Shown here: piece by piece, positions 6,806 to 13,625 of the stretch
Numbering within the stretch: position 1 is the stretch's first letter
How the letters are laid out: each line of letters starts with the position of its first letter
Source: DSOS01 sp035286585
GTDB lineage: Bacteria; Chloroflexota; Anaerolineae; Anaerolineales; UBA4823
DNA: 17,579 bases
Assembly (NCBI GenBank): GCA_035286585.1
Contig: DATEDC010000036.1
Location: 1 to 17,579 of the forward strand
Direction: 5' to 3'
Notes under the pieces: generated by a model
Database searches by the model: none
Told to the model about the DNA's origin: nothing
Seen by the model: only the letters and a program-made list of their open reading frames with translations
Translations under genes and position numbers: made by a program

Positions 6806-7787
6806 GTTGATCCACCTCGCTCGCGTCAGGATAGGGGGTGTTCAAGGCAAACTCCACGCCCGCCTTTACCTCAGCTTCCACATCGCTTTGGATTTGGTCG
6901 AGCGTCCTTTGATCGCACAACCCCTGCGCCAGCATCCAATCTGCCAGGTTTTTCAGCGGATCGCGATGGGTTTCCCAATCCAGTTCTTCTTCCTTGGAAC
7001 GGTAATAGGAGCGATCGATATCACCCACATGGTGCCCCCGGTAACGATAGGTCTCGCAAAGCAAGAAAGCCGGCCCCTCGCCACGCCGGGCGCGTTCCAC
7101 CAATCGCTTGGTAGCCTCGTATACCGCGCGCACATCCTGCCCATCCACGATCTCGGTGTGCATGCCAAATGCTTGCGGGCGTGCGCTCAGCTCACCGGCA
7201 GTGGTTTCGGTGTAGTGAGTATATTCGTTGTACAGGTTGTTCTCACACACATAGATCACCGGCAGCCTCCATAGTTGGGCTAGGTTCATTACTTCGTAGA
7301 GCAAGCCCTGACCCAGCGCGCCTTCACCGAAGAAGCAAACCGCCACGCGCTCATTCCCCAACCTCTTGGCAGCGAATCCCGCCCCCGTAGCGATCCCCGC
7401 GCTGCCGCCTACGATAGCGTTGGCGCCCAGATTGCCGCTCTCCGGGTCAGCGATGTGCATCGAGCCGCCCTTGCCTCGGCAATAGCCGGCCTCTTTGCCC
7501 AGCAGCTCGGCGAACATGCGGTCCACCTCGGCGCCTTTCGCCAGGCAGTGACCGTGACCGCGGTGGGTGCTAGTGATGTAATCCTCCCGGGTCAGGGCCT
7601 CACAAACACCCACCGCGACAGCTTCCTGCCCAATGTATAAGTGCGCCAAGCCGGGCATCTTGGCGCTCAGGTATAGTTCGTTGACCTCGAGCTCGAAGAG
7701 GCGTATCTTCGCCATTTGCTGGTACATGTGCAAATAGAGCTCGATATCGATGATTTCCTTCTGCTTGTCTTTTTCCATAGAGCTCAT
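6792..7787 (-). CDS. 2-oxoacid dehydrogenase E1 component, alpha subunit
   Basis: The 331-residue product is the thiamine-diphosphate-binding alpha subunit of a two-subunit E1. It shows GLAHLYIGQEA (residues 46-56), STHRGHGHCLAKG (73-85), RGKGGSMHI (104-112), and the ThDP/Mg motif from GEG (154-156) to ENN (182-184) at the usual spacing. The common GDG reads GEG, a conservative change seen in family members as far as I recall. The catalytic loop appears as YRYRGHHVGDIDRSYYRSKEE (starting at residue 247). Together with E1 beta it performs oxidative decarboxylation of a 2-oxoacid or cleavage of acetoin; the sequence does not separate these. Two starts are possible, ATG at 7787 (GGGA 7 nt upstream, used here) and ATG at 7778. 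It begins 20 bp after the reductase gene. Confidence 0.92.
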   Translation of the reverse strand: MSSMEKDKQKEIIDIELYLHMYQQMAKIRLFELEVNELYLSAKMPGLAHLYIGQEAVAVGVCEALTREDYITSTHRGHGHCLAKGAEVDRMFAELLGKEAGYCRGKGGSMHIADPESGNLGANAIVGGSAGIATGAGFAAKRLGNERVAVCFFGEGALGQGLLYEVMNLAQLWRLPVIYVCENNLYNEYTHYTETTAGELSARPQAFGMHTEIVDGQDVRAVYEATKRLVERARRGEGPAFLLCETYRYRGHHVGDIDRSYYRSKEEELDWETHRDPLKNLADWMLAQGLCDQRTLDQIQSDVEAEVKAGVEFALNTPYPDASEVDQHVYA

Positions 7788-7807
7788 TGAATGATCCCGA
7801 AATTTGT

Positions 7808-8695
7808 TTAATATTCTTTAACCACGCCCGCCATCCTGGCGAGCACTTCGAACACGATGGCGAAATCCTCGTTCGCCAGCCCCATCCCCCGCGCCGCGGT
7901 TAAGAACTCATTAGTGATCGCCGTAGTTGGCAGGGGAACGCTCAATTGTTGACCGAGTTCAAGCGCCAGGTTCATATCCTTCTGCATCATGTTTACATCG
8001 AACCAGGCTTCGTCGGGCGTCTCCAAGACAAACGGGCCGCGATATTTGACCATCGGGGAAGCGATCACGCTGTTGAGCAGCACTTCTACGGCGGTCTCGC
8101 GGGGAATGCCGCTCTTCTCTGCCAGCAGCACCCCTTCGCTGAAAGCCAGCATCTGGACAGCCAGGCTGAGGTTGGTGGCGATTTTCATGGTGACTGCCAG
8201 GCCATTGTCACCGACGTAGTTCACTTTGGGACCGATGTCCTCCAGGATAGGCTTGACTTGCTCAAAAATCTGCGCATCTCCCGCCACCATAACGGAAAGT
8301 CTGCCTTCCTCCAGGGTCACCACCGACCCGGAAACAGGAGCATCCAGCATATAAGCGTCTTTATGGGCCACATTTTTCGCCAGGTGGCGGCTGAACTCCG
8401 GGCTGGCAGTGCTCATATCGATGTAAATTTTACCGCCGCTCAAGCCAGCTAAAATCCCCTCTGGGCCGCCAGTTATCGCTTGCAGAGCCTCGGTGTTGGT
8501 TACCATACTGAAAGTAATATCCGCGGCTTCGGCGACTGCGCGTGGCGTCTCACCCCAGCGCAATCCTGCTTTCAGCAGCCAGTCAGCCTTTGATTTTGTA
8601 CGGTTATAGCCGATCACGCTGTGATCGGCATCCAGCAAGCGCTTGGCGATACGACCGCCCATCACTCCCAGGCCAACAAAACCGAGATTCGCCAT
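7808..8695 (-). CDS. 3-hydroxyisobutyrate dehydrogenase family reductase
   Basis: The 295-residue beta-hydroxyacid dehydrogenase has an N-terminal Rossmann domain with GFVGLGVMG (residues 5-13), the substrate loop DAPVSGS (118-124) and the catalytic Lys171 in VTMKIATN; length and spacing match 3-hydroxyisobutyrate and tartronate-semialdehyde dehydrogenases closely. The residues after strand 2, YNRT (30-33), resemble the NADP-preferring members. The reaction is reversible oxidation of a 3-hydroxyacid to a semialdehyde; the exact substrate is open. Tartronate semialdehyde or succinate semialdehyde reduction are family alternatives. The ATG at 8695 is preceded by AAGGAGG with a 4-nt spacer. It is the first enzyme gene after the GntR regulator (32 bp gap), suggesting that it acts early or on a toxic semialdehyde. 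Confidence 0.9.
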   Translation of the reverse strand: MANLGFVGLGVMGGRIAKRLLDADHSVIGYNRTKSKADWLLKAGLRWGETPRAVAEAADITFSMVTNTEALQAITGGPEGILAGLSGGKIYIDMSTASPEFSRHLAKNVAHKDAYMLDAPVSGSVVTLEEGRLSVMVAGDAQIFEQVKPILEDIGPKVNYVGDNGLAVTMKIATNLSLAVQMLAFSEGVLLAEKSGIPRETAVEVLLNSVIASPMVKYRGPFVLETPDEAWFDVNMMQKDMNLALELGQQLSVPLPTTAITNEFLTAARGMGLANEDFAIVFEVLARMAGVVKEY

Positions 8696-8727
8696 TCAAC
8701 CTCCTTGCATGAAATGTGGTGGGCAAT

Positions 8728-9426
8728 TTATAAGGATAAAGAGAGCTCGCTATCTATATGTATTTGTTCAAGATGCGCGCGCATCGCCTGGCGTGCAACC
8801 TCTGCATCCCGGCTCAAAATCGCCGCTAAAATTTTCTTGTGGTGCTCTTGGGCACGAACCATCCCGCCTTTCACCAGCGCGATCTGCTTCCGCTGTTCAC
8901 GCAGCAGGACAACCAGCGTGTCGGTCAGGGTTGGAATGAGCACATTTTGGGTGCCCTCGGCCAGAGCAAAATGGAAATCCAGGTCAGCCTCAATGAAGGC
9001 ATCGATATCCTCCAACGAGGCATCCATCAGTTCGACAGCCTCCTGCATAGCATTAATTTGTTCTTCCTTGGCGCGGGAAGCCGCCAGTGCGGCAATTTCT
9101 GGCTCGAGGATTTCACGAACTTCGACCAGGCTGCGCGTCCCTTCATTGCCGTCGAACTTGACCAGCAAGTCGAGGGAGTGCCGGACAGCCTGGGGCGTGC
9201 TGTTGATGACGAAGGTGCCACGACCCGGATATGCTTCCACCAATCCCTTTTGCGTCAAAGCTTTTACGGCTTCGCGTATCGCTGTGCGACTGACGCCAAA
9301 CTGCTCAGCCAGTTCACGCTCGGCTGGCAATTTGTCTCCTGGTTTAAGCTCTCCCTTCAGGATGCTTGCTTCAATCTGCTCAACGATTTGCTCATAGAGC
9401 CTGGCTGTATGCACAGGGCTATACAT
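8728..9426 (-). CDS. GntR family regulator, FCD (FadR-type) subgroup
   Basis: The 232-residue transcription factor has an N-terminal winged helix (about 8-75: KLPAERELAEQFGVSRTAIREAV with a GRGTFV wing) and an all-helical FCD ligand domain (about 98-222). The FCD metal site is visible as D148 and H152 (DLDFH), H195/H196 (EHHKK) and H218 (RAHLE), typical of members that sense carboxylic acids through a bound metal. It is the first gene of the leftward operon, starting at the ATG at 9426 with GAAGG close upstream. A TGGT-ATG-ATCA palindrome at 9482-9498 lies just downstream of a strong promoter, so autorepression relieved by an organic-acid ligand is the likely mode. The ligand is unknown; uronate, lactate and other hydroxyacid regulators belong to this subgroup. 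Confidence 0.92.
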   Translation of the reverse strand: MYSPVHTARLYEQIVEQIEASILKGELKPGDKLPAERELAEQFGVSRTAIREAVKALTQKGLVEAYPGRGTFVINSTPQAVRHSLDLLVKFDGNEGTRSLVEVREILEPEIAALAASRAKEEQINAMQEAVELMDASLEDIDAFIEADLDFHFALAEGTQNVLIPTLTDTLVVLLREQRKQIALVKGGMVRAQEHHKKILAAILSRDAEVARQAMRAHLEQIHIDSELSLSL

Positions 9427-9481
9427 CTTGCCTTCTTTCTGCTCTTCGTGCTCACAGGTAAAAAATACAAAAATCGTGGTA

Positions 9482-9498
9482 ATGTGGTATGATCACAT
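9482..9498. promoter_or_regulatory. Putative operator for the GntR/FCD regulator
   Basis: The 17-bp imperfect palindrome ATGTGGTATGATCACAT contains TGGT and ATCA half-sites separated by ATG, the spacing and half-site type used by FadR-like GntR proteins. It lies about 13-29 bp downstream of the predicted transcription start of the leftward operon and 56 bp before the regulator's start codon. A partial extra half-site, GTGGTA, occurs 8 bp to the left at 9476-9481. Assignment to this regulator is inferred from position and motif. Confidence 0.6.
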
Positions 9499-9517
9499 GA
9501 CAATTAGATTGCTTTCT

Positions 9518-9545
9518 ATTATAATTGAGAAGCAAAATTCGTCAA
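9518..9545 (-). promoter_or_regulatory. Sigma-70 promoter of the leftward operon
   Basis: On the minus strand TTGACG (9545-9540) is followed by a 16-bp AT-rich spacer and a perfect TATAAT (9523-9518). Transcription would start near 9511, about 85 nt upstream of the GntR gene, and could continue through all nine genes. It is the strongest promoter-like sequence found in the window. Confidence 0.65.
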
Positions 9546-9576
9546 TACACAGCCTGCTCTTTTCTGGGTAATTTTC

Positions 9577-9605
9577 TTGACACAGACTTTTTCCTGTGAT
9601 ACGAT
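9577..9605 (+). promoter_or_regulatory. Sigma-70 promoter of the IclR gene and rightward operon
   Basis: A perfect TTGACA (9577-9582) is separated by 17 bp from TACGAT (9600-9605), which matches the -10 consensus at four of six positions. The start would fall near 9612, right at the first GTACG repeat. The -35 box is 31 bp from that of the divergent promoter, so the two may compete for or share regulators. Confidence 0.55.
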
Positions 9606-9611
9606 AAGAGT

Positions 9612-9654
9612 GTACGGCATTACAAAACATTGTACGACAATATCGTACGGCATT
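9612..9654. promoter_or_regulatory. GTACG repeat cluster, putative IclR operator
   Basis: A 10-bp direct repeat GTACGGCATT occurs at 9612-9621 and 9645-9654, 33 bp apart (about three helical turns). Between and overlapping them lies a perfect inverted repeat, GTACGA (9632-9637) and TCGTAC (9643-9648), around CAATA. The cluster covers the predicted transcription start and leader of the IclR gene, the usual place for an autoregulatory IclR-family operator. Binding by this IclR protein is an inference. Confidence 0.55.
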
Positions 9655-9687
9655 TCTCTTCCTCCTGCTGGCGAATTTATTGAGAAA

Positions 9688-10518
9688 TTGTCTGCTGTTT
9701 CAATCCACGATCGTAAAATCATAAACTCCGTTCAAAAAGCGCTGGACATTCTGGAGTTATTTAACGCCCAAATTCCAGAGCTGGGGACAACCGAAATCGC
9801 CAAAGCGCTGGACATTCCTAAGAGCACGGCCTCCGGGCTGGTCCACACGCTAGAGACAAAGGGATACCTAGAGCAGAACCCAGGGAACCGGAAATTTCGC
9901 CTCGGCCTGAAACTGTTGCATCTCGGGCGGGTGCTACTCGACCATTTGGACCTGCGCCAGGTTGCCCAGCCTCATCTTGAGGGGTTGCGTGATTGGTGCA
10001 ACGAGGGCGTCAACCTTGCCATCCTCGACGAGGTAGAAGTCGTTTACATCGAGCGCCTTTTCGGCACTAGCATACTCGGTATGCGTTCAGAGATTGGAAA
10101 GCGAGCGCCGGTCTACAGCACGGCGCTGGGTAAAGCGATCTTATCTTGTTGGAGCGATCAGAAGGTCGAAAGTTATTTGCGCCACTATCCGCTTCATCCT
10201 GTCACCCCCCGAACGATCACAAATCTATCCAGCTTTATCACCGAGCTCCACCACACCCGAGAGGTGGGTTATGCTTTAGATGATCAAGAAAACGAGTTGG
10301 GAGGGCGCTGTGTAGCAGCCCCAATCCTTGACTATAATGGGCGTCCTGTGGCTGCCATCAGCATCTCCGCGCCTGTTCAAAGACTGCCGGACGATCGAGT
10401 CCCGGTATTCGGAGAAAAAGTCAAGCAGTCTGCGCAAGCCATCTCTCGCCAGATTGGTGGCGTCGTCAGCGACGCTGTTTATCATAACGCCAGTAACCAG
10501 GATTCTGTGGAACGATAA
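9688..10518 (+). CDS. IclR family transcriptional regulator
   Basis: The product (276 residues from the start chosen here) has the IclR layout. A winged-helix domain (about 12-75) contains INSVQKALDILELF and the recognition region LGTTEIAKALDIPKSTASGLV. The ligand domain (about 90-265) contains RVGMRSEIG-like and PVYSTALGKAILS segments and AAPILDYNGRPVAAISISAP. The start is uncertain: no ATG exists near the N-terminus. TTG at 9688 (GAG just upstream) gives a normal family N-terminus. The frame is open back to TTG at 9577, but that codon is part of a TTGACA promoter box and the intervening codons overlap operator-like repeats. IclR relatives include KdgR, the regulator of pectin and KDG catabolism, which fits the GH88-SDR-KDG kinase genes downstream. 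It probably controls the rightward operon and itself. Confidence 0.88.
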   Translation: MSAVSIHDRKIINSVQKALDILELFNAQIPELGTTEIAKALDIPKSTASGLVHTLETKGYLEQNPGNRKFRLGLKLLHLGRVLLDHLDLRQVAQPHLEGLRDWCNEGVNLAILDEVEVVYIERLFGTSILGMRSEIGKRAPVYSTALGKAILSCWSDQKVESYLRHYPLHPVTPRTITNLSSFITELHHTREVGYALDDQENELGGRCVAAPILDYNGRPVAAISISAPVQRLPDDRVPVFGEKVKQSAQAISRQIGGVVSDAVYHNASNQDSVER

Positions 10519-10667
10519 GCATTGCCTCATTCACTACCAGGCTCTGACCATTTGCTCGAATAGTTGATTCTTAGAAAGGAGGAACACATTCCGAAAGGCA
10601 CCCATCGAATTCCCGCTCACTGGCAACATCTTATCAAAAATTGACCAAATGGAGGAGGAAGACTATC

Positions 10668-12011
10668 ATGAAACGTTCCTTGTTATTCGTAGTTTCCGGC
10701 CTGATAATCTTGAGCATGCTGCTGGCAGCGTGTGGGCCACAGGCCACCCCCGTATCGCCTGCCGAGACAGAGGCACCGCCAACGGAGACCGCGGCGCCCC
10801 CACCGGCAGAGCCAATCAAAATCGGCAGCTCATTACCGATAACGGGTGGATTCGCCATCAACGGGCAGAAGCACAGAGACGGCTACCAGTTGTGCGTTGA
10901 CCTGATCAACGAAAAAGGCGGGCTTTTGGGCAGGCAGGTCGAATTGATCACCAGCGACAACCAGTCCGACGCCGATACAGCTATAGCCCAAACAGAGCGC
11001 ATGATCAATGTGGACAAGGTCGATCTGATCTTTGGCACATTCTCGAGCGCGCTGACCTTCCCGATGACCTCTATTACGGAGCAAGCCAAGATGGTGCATC
11101 CCATCCCAGCCGGAGCAGCGTTGCGGATTTACTCGCGCGGCTACAAATACATCTTCTATTTCCAGCAGAATGCCGCTGAGTACGTGGGTGCCACGCCTGT
11201 CGAGATGATTACGAATCTCGTCTCTCCGGATGAGCAGCCCAAGACCGCTGCTGTAGTCCACGCGGACGACTTCTTTGCCAACGCTATTGCCACCGGCTTG
11301 ATGGGCGGAGAGGTGACCGTCCAAGGCCTCGATAATCCGGTCGAAATTTCTTCTGCCCTGGACGCAGCCGGCATCGAGGTGGTCTTCTCCCAACAATGGC
11401 CCGAATCAGGCTTTTCGGACTGGATCAACCTGGCGAACTCGCTGAAAGCCGCCAATGCTGATTTGGTCATGGGTTTGACCGCTTCGCCGGATGAGACCAT
11501 CCAGTTAGTGCGCGCCATGCAGACCGTGGGTTACCAACCCAAAGGCGTTTACCTCAGCCAGGGTACCCAGGAGGAGTTCAAAGAGGGTGTGGGCGACGCG
11601 GTAAACGGCATCATGATCCACTCGGCCTGGCACCCCAACGTTGACTTTGTGGGTGAGTTATCGGGAGAACCGTTCTCCAATTCGGATTTCATCGCCGCCT
11701 TCCAGGCCAAATTCAACCGCATGCCGGATGAAGATGAAGCCATCCCCTTCTCCCTGTGCATGGGTATGGAACAGGCCGTCCGAGGAGTCGGCTCAACAGG
11801 TAACGATGCCATTCGCGAGTGGCTGGCATCTCGCTCGGCAGACAGCCCGGTCAGGACCATCCTGGGCGAGTACTACTGGGACGAGCGCGGTTTGCCGATC
11901 AACCGCCCCTTCCTGATGACCCAATGGCAGGATGGCGAGCTCAAGTTCGTTTATCCCGTTGGCCAATTCCCTGGCACATCGGATCTGCTCTGGCCCAAGC
12001 CAGAGTGGTAA
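10668..12011 (+). CDS. ABC transporter substrate-binding lipoprotein, LivJ/LivK-like
   Basis: The 447-residue extracytoplasmic solute-binding protein has a signal peptide with lipobox LLAAC (Cys22), a Pro/Thr/Glu-rich linker (about 23-49), and a periplasmic-binding type I domain (about 50-440) starting PIKIGSSLPITGGFAINGQKHRDGYQLCVDLIN, as in the Leu/Ile/Val (HAAT) family. The start is the ATG at 10668, preceded by GGAGGAGGAAG; upstream codons to 10641 are in frame but lack an initiation context. The lipid anchor places it on the outer face of the cytoplasmic membrane. HAAT binding proteins are known for amino acids, amides, urea and aromatic acids; here the linked enzymes suggest an acidic sugar or glycoside. 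It is separated from the regulator by 149 bp and from the ATPase genes by 136 bp of structured sequence. Confidence 0.92.
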   Translation: MKRSLLFVVSGLIILSMLLAACGPQATPVSPAETEAPPTETAAPPPAEPIKIGSSLPITGGFAINGQKHRDGYQLCVDLINEKGGLLGRQVELITSDNQSDADTAIAQTERMINVDKVDLIFGTFSSALTFPMTSITEQAKMVHPIPAGAALRIYSRGYKYIFYFQQNAAEYVGATPVEMITNLVSPDEQPKTAAVVHADDFFANAIATGLMGGEVTVQGLDNPVEISSALDAAGIEVVFSQQWPESGFSDWINLANSLKAANADLVMGLTASPDETIQLVRAMQTVGYQPKGVYLSQGTQEEFKEGVGDAVNGIMIHSAWHPNVDFVGELSGEPFSNSDFIAAFQAKFNRMPDEDEAIPFSLCMGMEQAVRGVGSTGNDAIREWLASRSADSPVRTILGEYYWDERGLPINRPFLMTQWQDGELKFVYPVGQFPGTSDLLWPKPEW

Positions 12012-12020
12012 GCCGGTGAC

Positions 12021-12116
12021 GCTTGGGGAAGCGATCCAGCGCTGCTTGTATTACGCGCTTTGCCCAAGCATCCCCAAGGTGCGTACGTGGAGGTCGCGTT
12101 TCCCCCACGTACGCAC
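12021..12116 (+). promoter_or_regulatory. Structured intergenic RNA: strong hairpin and alternative stem
   Basis: The gap between the binding-protein gene and the first ATPase gene holds a perfect 12-bp hairpin, GTGCGTACGTGG (12079-12090) with CCACGTACGCAC (12105-12116) and a 14-nt loop. No T-run follows, so it is not a classic terminator. Upstream, CTTGGGGA (12022-12029) can pair with TCCCCAAG (12071-12078), and the overlapping GCTTGGG (12021-12027) can instead pair with CCCAAGC (12063-12069). Such elements often stabilise or partly end transcripts after abundant binding-protein genes; switching between the two stems is only a possibility. Confidence 0.6.
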
Positions 12117-12147
12117 TCTAGTGATAATTTGAACGGGTAGCTTGAAT

Positions 12148-12882
12148 ATGCCTCTTTTAGAAGTCCGGAACCTGGTAAAGCATTTCGGGGGGATCAAAGC
12201 GGTAGATGATTGTTCCTTTTCGGTGGAAAAAGGCACCATCACTGCTTTGATTGGTCCCAACGGGGCGGGCAAAACCACAGCCTTCAACATGATCAGTGGT
12301 CTGATCAAACCAGACTCGGGTACAATCACATTCAACGGTAAGCGGATTGACAACCTTCAGCCGCACCAGATCACCCGCCTAGGCGTCAGCCGCACCTTTC
12401 AGATCAGCCGCGACCTGATGGATATGACCGTTTTGGAGAACCTGGTGGTGCAATTTCCCACCACCGGCTTCTGGGGCCTGTTCCAGGCCAGCATCTTACA
12501 TCACGAAGAAGAACGCGCCATTGAACTGCTTGACTTTGTGGGCATTGCATATCTGGCCAGAGAGAAAGCCAAGAACCTCTCCTATGGGCAAAAGAAATTA
12601 ATGGAGTTTGCGGCCACCTTGATGACCGAACCCGAGTTAATCCTCCTGGATGAGCCAGCGGGTGGCATCAACCCCGCCCTGATGGACAGCATCTTAGAGA
12701 GGATAGAACTCCTGAACCAGCAAGGAATTTCGTTTTTAATTGTTGAGCATAATATGGACGTGGTCATGAATTTGTGCAACCCGGTCATCGTCATGGCCTA
12801 TGGAAAATTCCTGACCCAGGGACCCCCGGAGCAGGTTCAAAACGACAGGCATGTTCTGGAAGCCTATCTGGGAGAAGCGTGA
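12148..12882 (+). CDS. HAAT-family ABC transporter ATPase, LivG-like
   Basis: The 244-residue nucleotide-binding subunit has Walker A GPNGAGKTT (residues 36-44), the LivG/LptB-type signature LSYGQ (144-148), Walker B LILLDEP (164-170) followed by AGGINP, and the switch His201 in VEHNMD. The long insert around residues 100-120 between Q-loop and signature is usual for LivG. The ATG at 12148 is preferred (GGGTAG about 7 nt upstream) over the TTG at 12142. It would pair with the LivF-like ATPase at the cytoplasmic face of the permease dimer. The stop codon overlaps the next start by one base (TGATG), showing translational coupling. Confidence 0.93.
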   Translation: MPLLEVRNLVKHFGGIKAVDDCSFSVEKGTITALIGPNGAGKTTAFNMISGLIKPDSGTITFNGKRIDNLQPHQITRLGVSRTFQISRDLMDMTVLENLVVQFPTTGFWGLFQASILHHEEERAIELLDFVGIAYLAREKAKNLSYGQKKLMEFAATLMTEPELILLDEPAGGINPALMDSILERIELLNQQGISFLIVEHNMDVVMNLCNPVIVMAYGKFLTQGPPEQVQNDRHVLEAYLGEA

Positions 12883-13625
12883 TGGCACTTCTGGAACTTG
12901 AAAATGTCACTGCAGGCTATGGCCATGGACCGGACATCTTGCAGGACCTCTCTCTAACAATTGAGGCGGGCAGAAGCTACTGCATTATCGGCCCAAATGG
13001 GGCTGGCAAGTCCACCTTAATGAGGGTGATCTGTGGTTTGCTCCATCCCCGTCAGGGCAAAGTAACCTACAAGGGGGAAGTGCTGAACGACATGCGCACC
13101 GATGAGGTCTTGAGGCGAGGCATCAGCTTTGTGCCTCAGGACCGCAGCCTTTTCCCAGATATGACCGTCATGGAAAACCTGCGCATGGGAGGGTTTATCT
13201 TATCTAGCAGAAAAGACTTGCATAACCGGGTAGAGCAGGTATTGCAGACATTCACCATATTAAGGGAGCGCAGTAGTCAGCGCGCCAAAACCCTTTCCGG
13301 TGGTGAGCAGCAAATGCTCGCCATCGGTCGAGCGCTTGTCCTGAATCCTGAAGTGATCATGCTGGACGAGCCTTCTCTGGGTTTAGCCCCTAAGATCGCC
13401 AGGCAAATATTTGAAATCGTGCGCCAACTCAAAGACTTGGGGATGACGGTGATCCTGGTGGAACAGAACGCACGCATGGGGCTGGAAAGCTCGGATTGGG
13501 GGTGCGTGTTGGATCTGGGTACGAACAGTTTTGAAGGTCCGGCTGACACTGTCCTGAATGACCCACGTATCCAGGAGCTCTACCTTGGCAAGAGGCGCGA
13601 ATCGCGCAGGGAGAGCTGGAAATGA
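12882..13625 (+). CDS. HAAT-family ABC transporter ATPase, LivF-like
   Basis: The 247-residue second nucleotide-binding subunit has Walker A GPNGAGKST (37-45), signature LSGGEQQ (138-144), Walker B VIMLDEP (158-164) with SLGLAP after it, and VEQN (193-196), where Gln replaces the switch His as is normal for LivF. The ATG at 12882 shares its A with the stop of the preceding gene; the frame is open upstream to 12774 but only as out-of-frame reading of that gene. A basic tail (RRESRRESW) ends the protein. Its stop overlaps the start of the permease gene by four bases (ATGA). Confidence 0.93.
   Translation: MALLELENVTAGYGHGPDILQDLSLTIEAGRSYCIIGPNGAGKSTLMRVICGLLHPRQGKVTYKGEVLNDMRTDEVLRRGISFVPQDRSLFPDMTVMENLRMGGFILSSRKDLHNRVEQVLQTFTILRERSSQRAKTLSGGEQQMLAIGRALVLNPEVIMLDEPSLGLAPKIARQIFEIVRQLKDLGMTVILVEQNARMGLESSDWGCVLDLGTNSFEGPADTVLNDPRIQELYLGKRRESRRESWK

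Noticed and set aside
6383..7274. Long plus-strand open frames opposite the E1 alpha and E1 beta genes
   Set aside because: They lie fully antisense to well-conserved genes, have compositionally odd products and no recognisable domain. They are chance open frames in GC-rich DNA.
7314..7328. GEG instead of GDG in the thiamine diphosphate motif of E1 alpha as a sign of an inactive enzyme
   Set aside because: The change is conservative, the spacing to ENN is normal and, as far as I recall, GEG occurs in active family members. The remaining motifs are intact.
9577..9687. A 37-residue N-terminal extension of the IclR protein
   Set aside because: Its first codon is the TTGACA promoter box and the stretch overlaps promoter and operator repeats. 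It has no IclR-like sequence.
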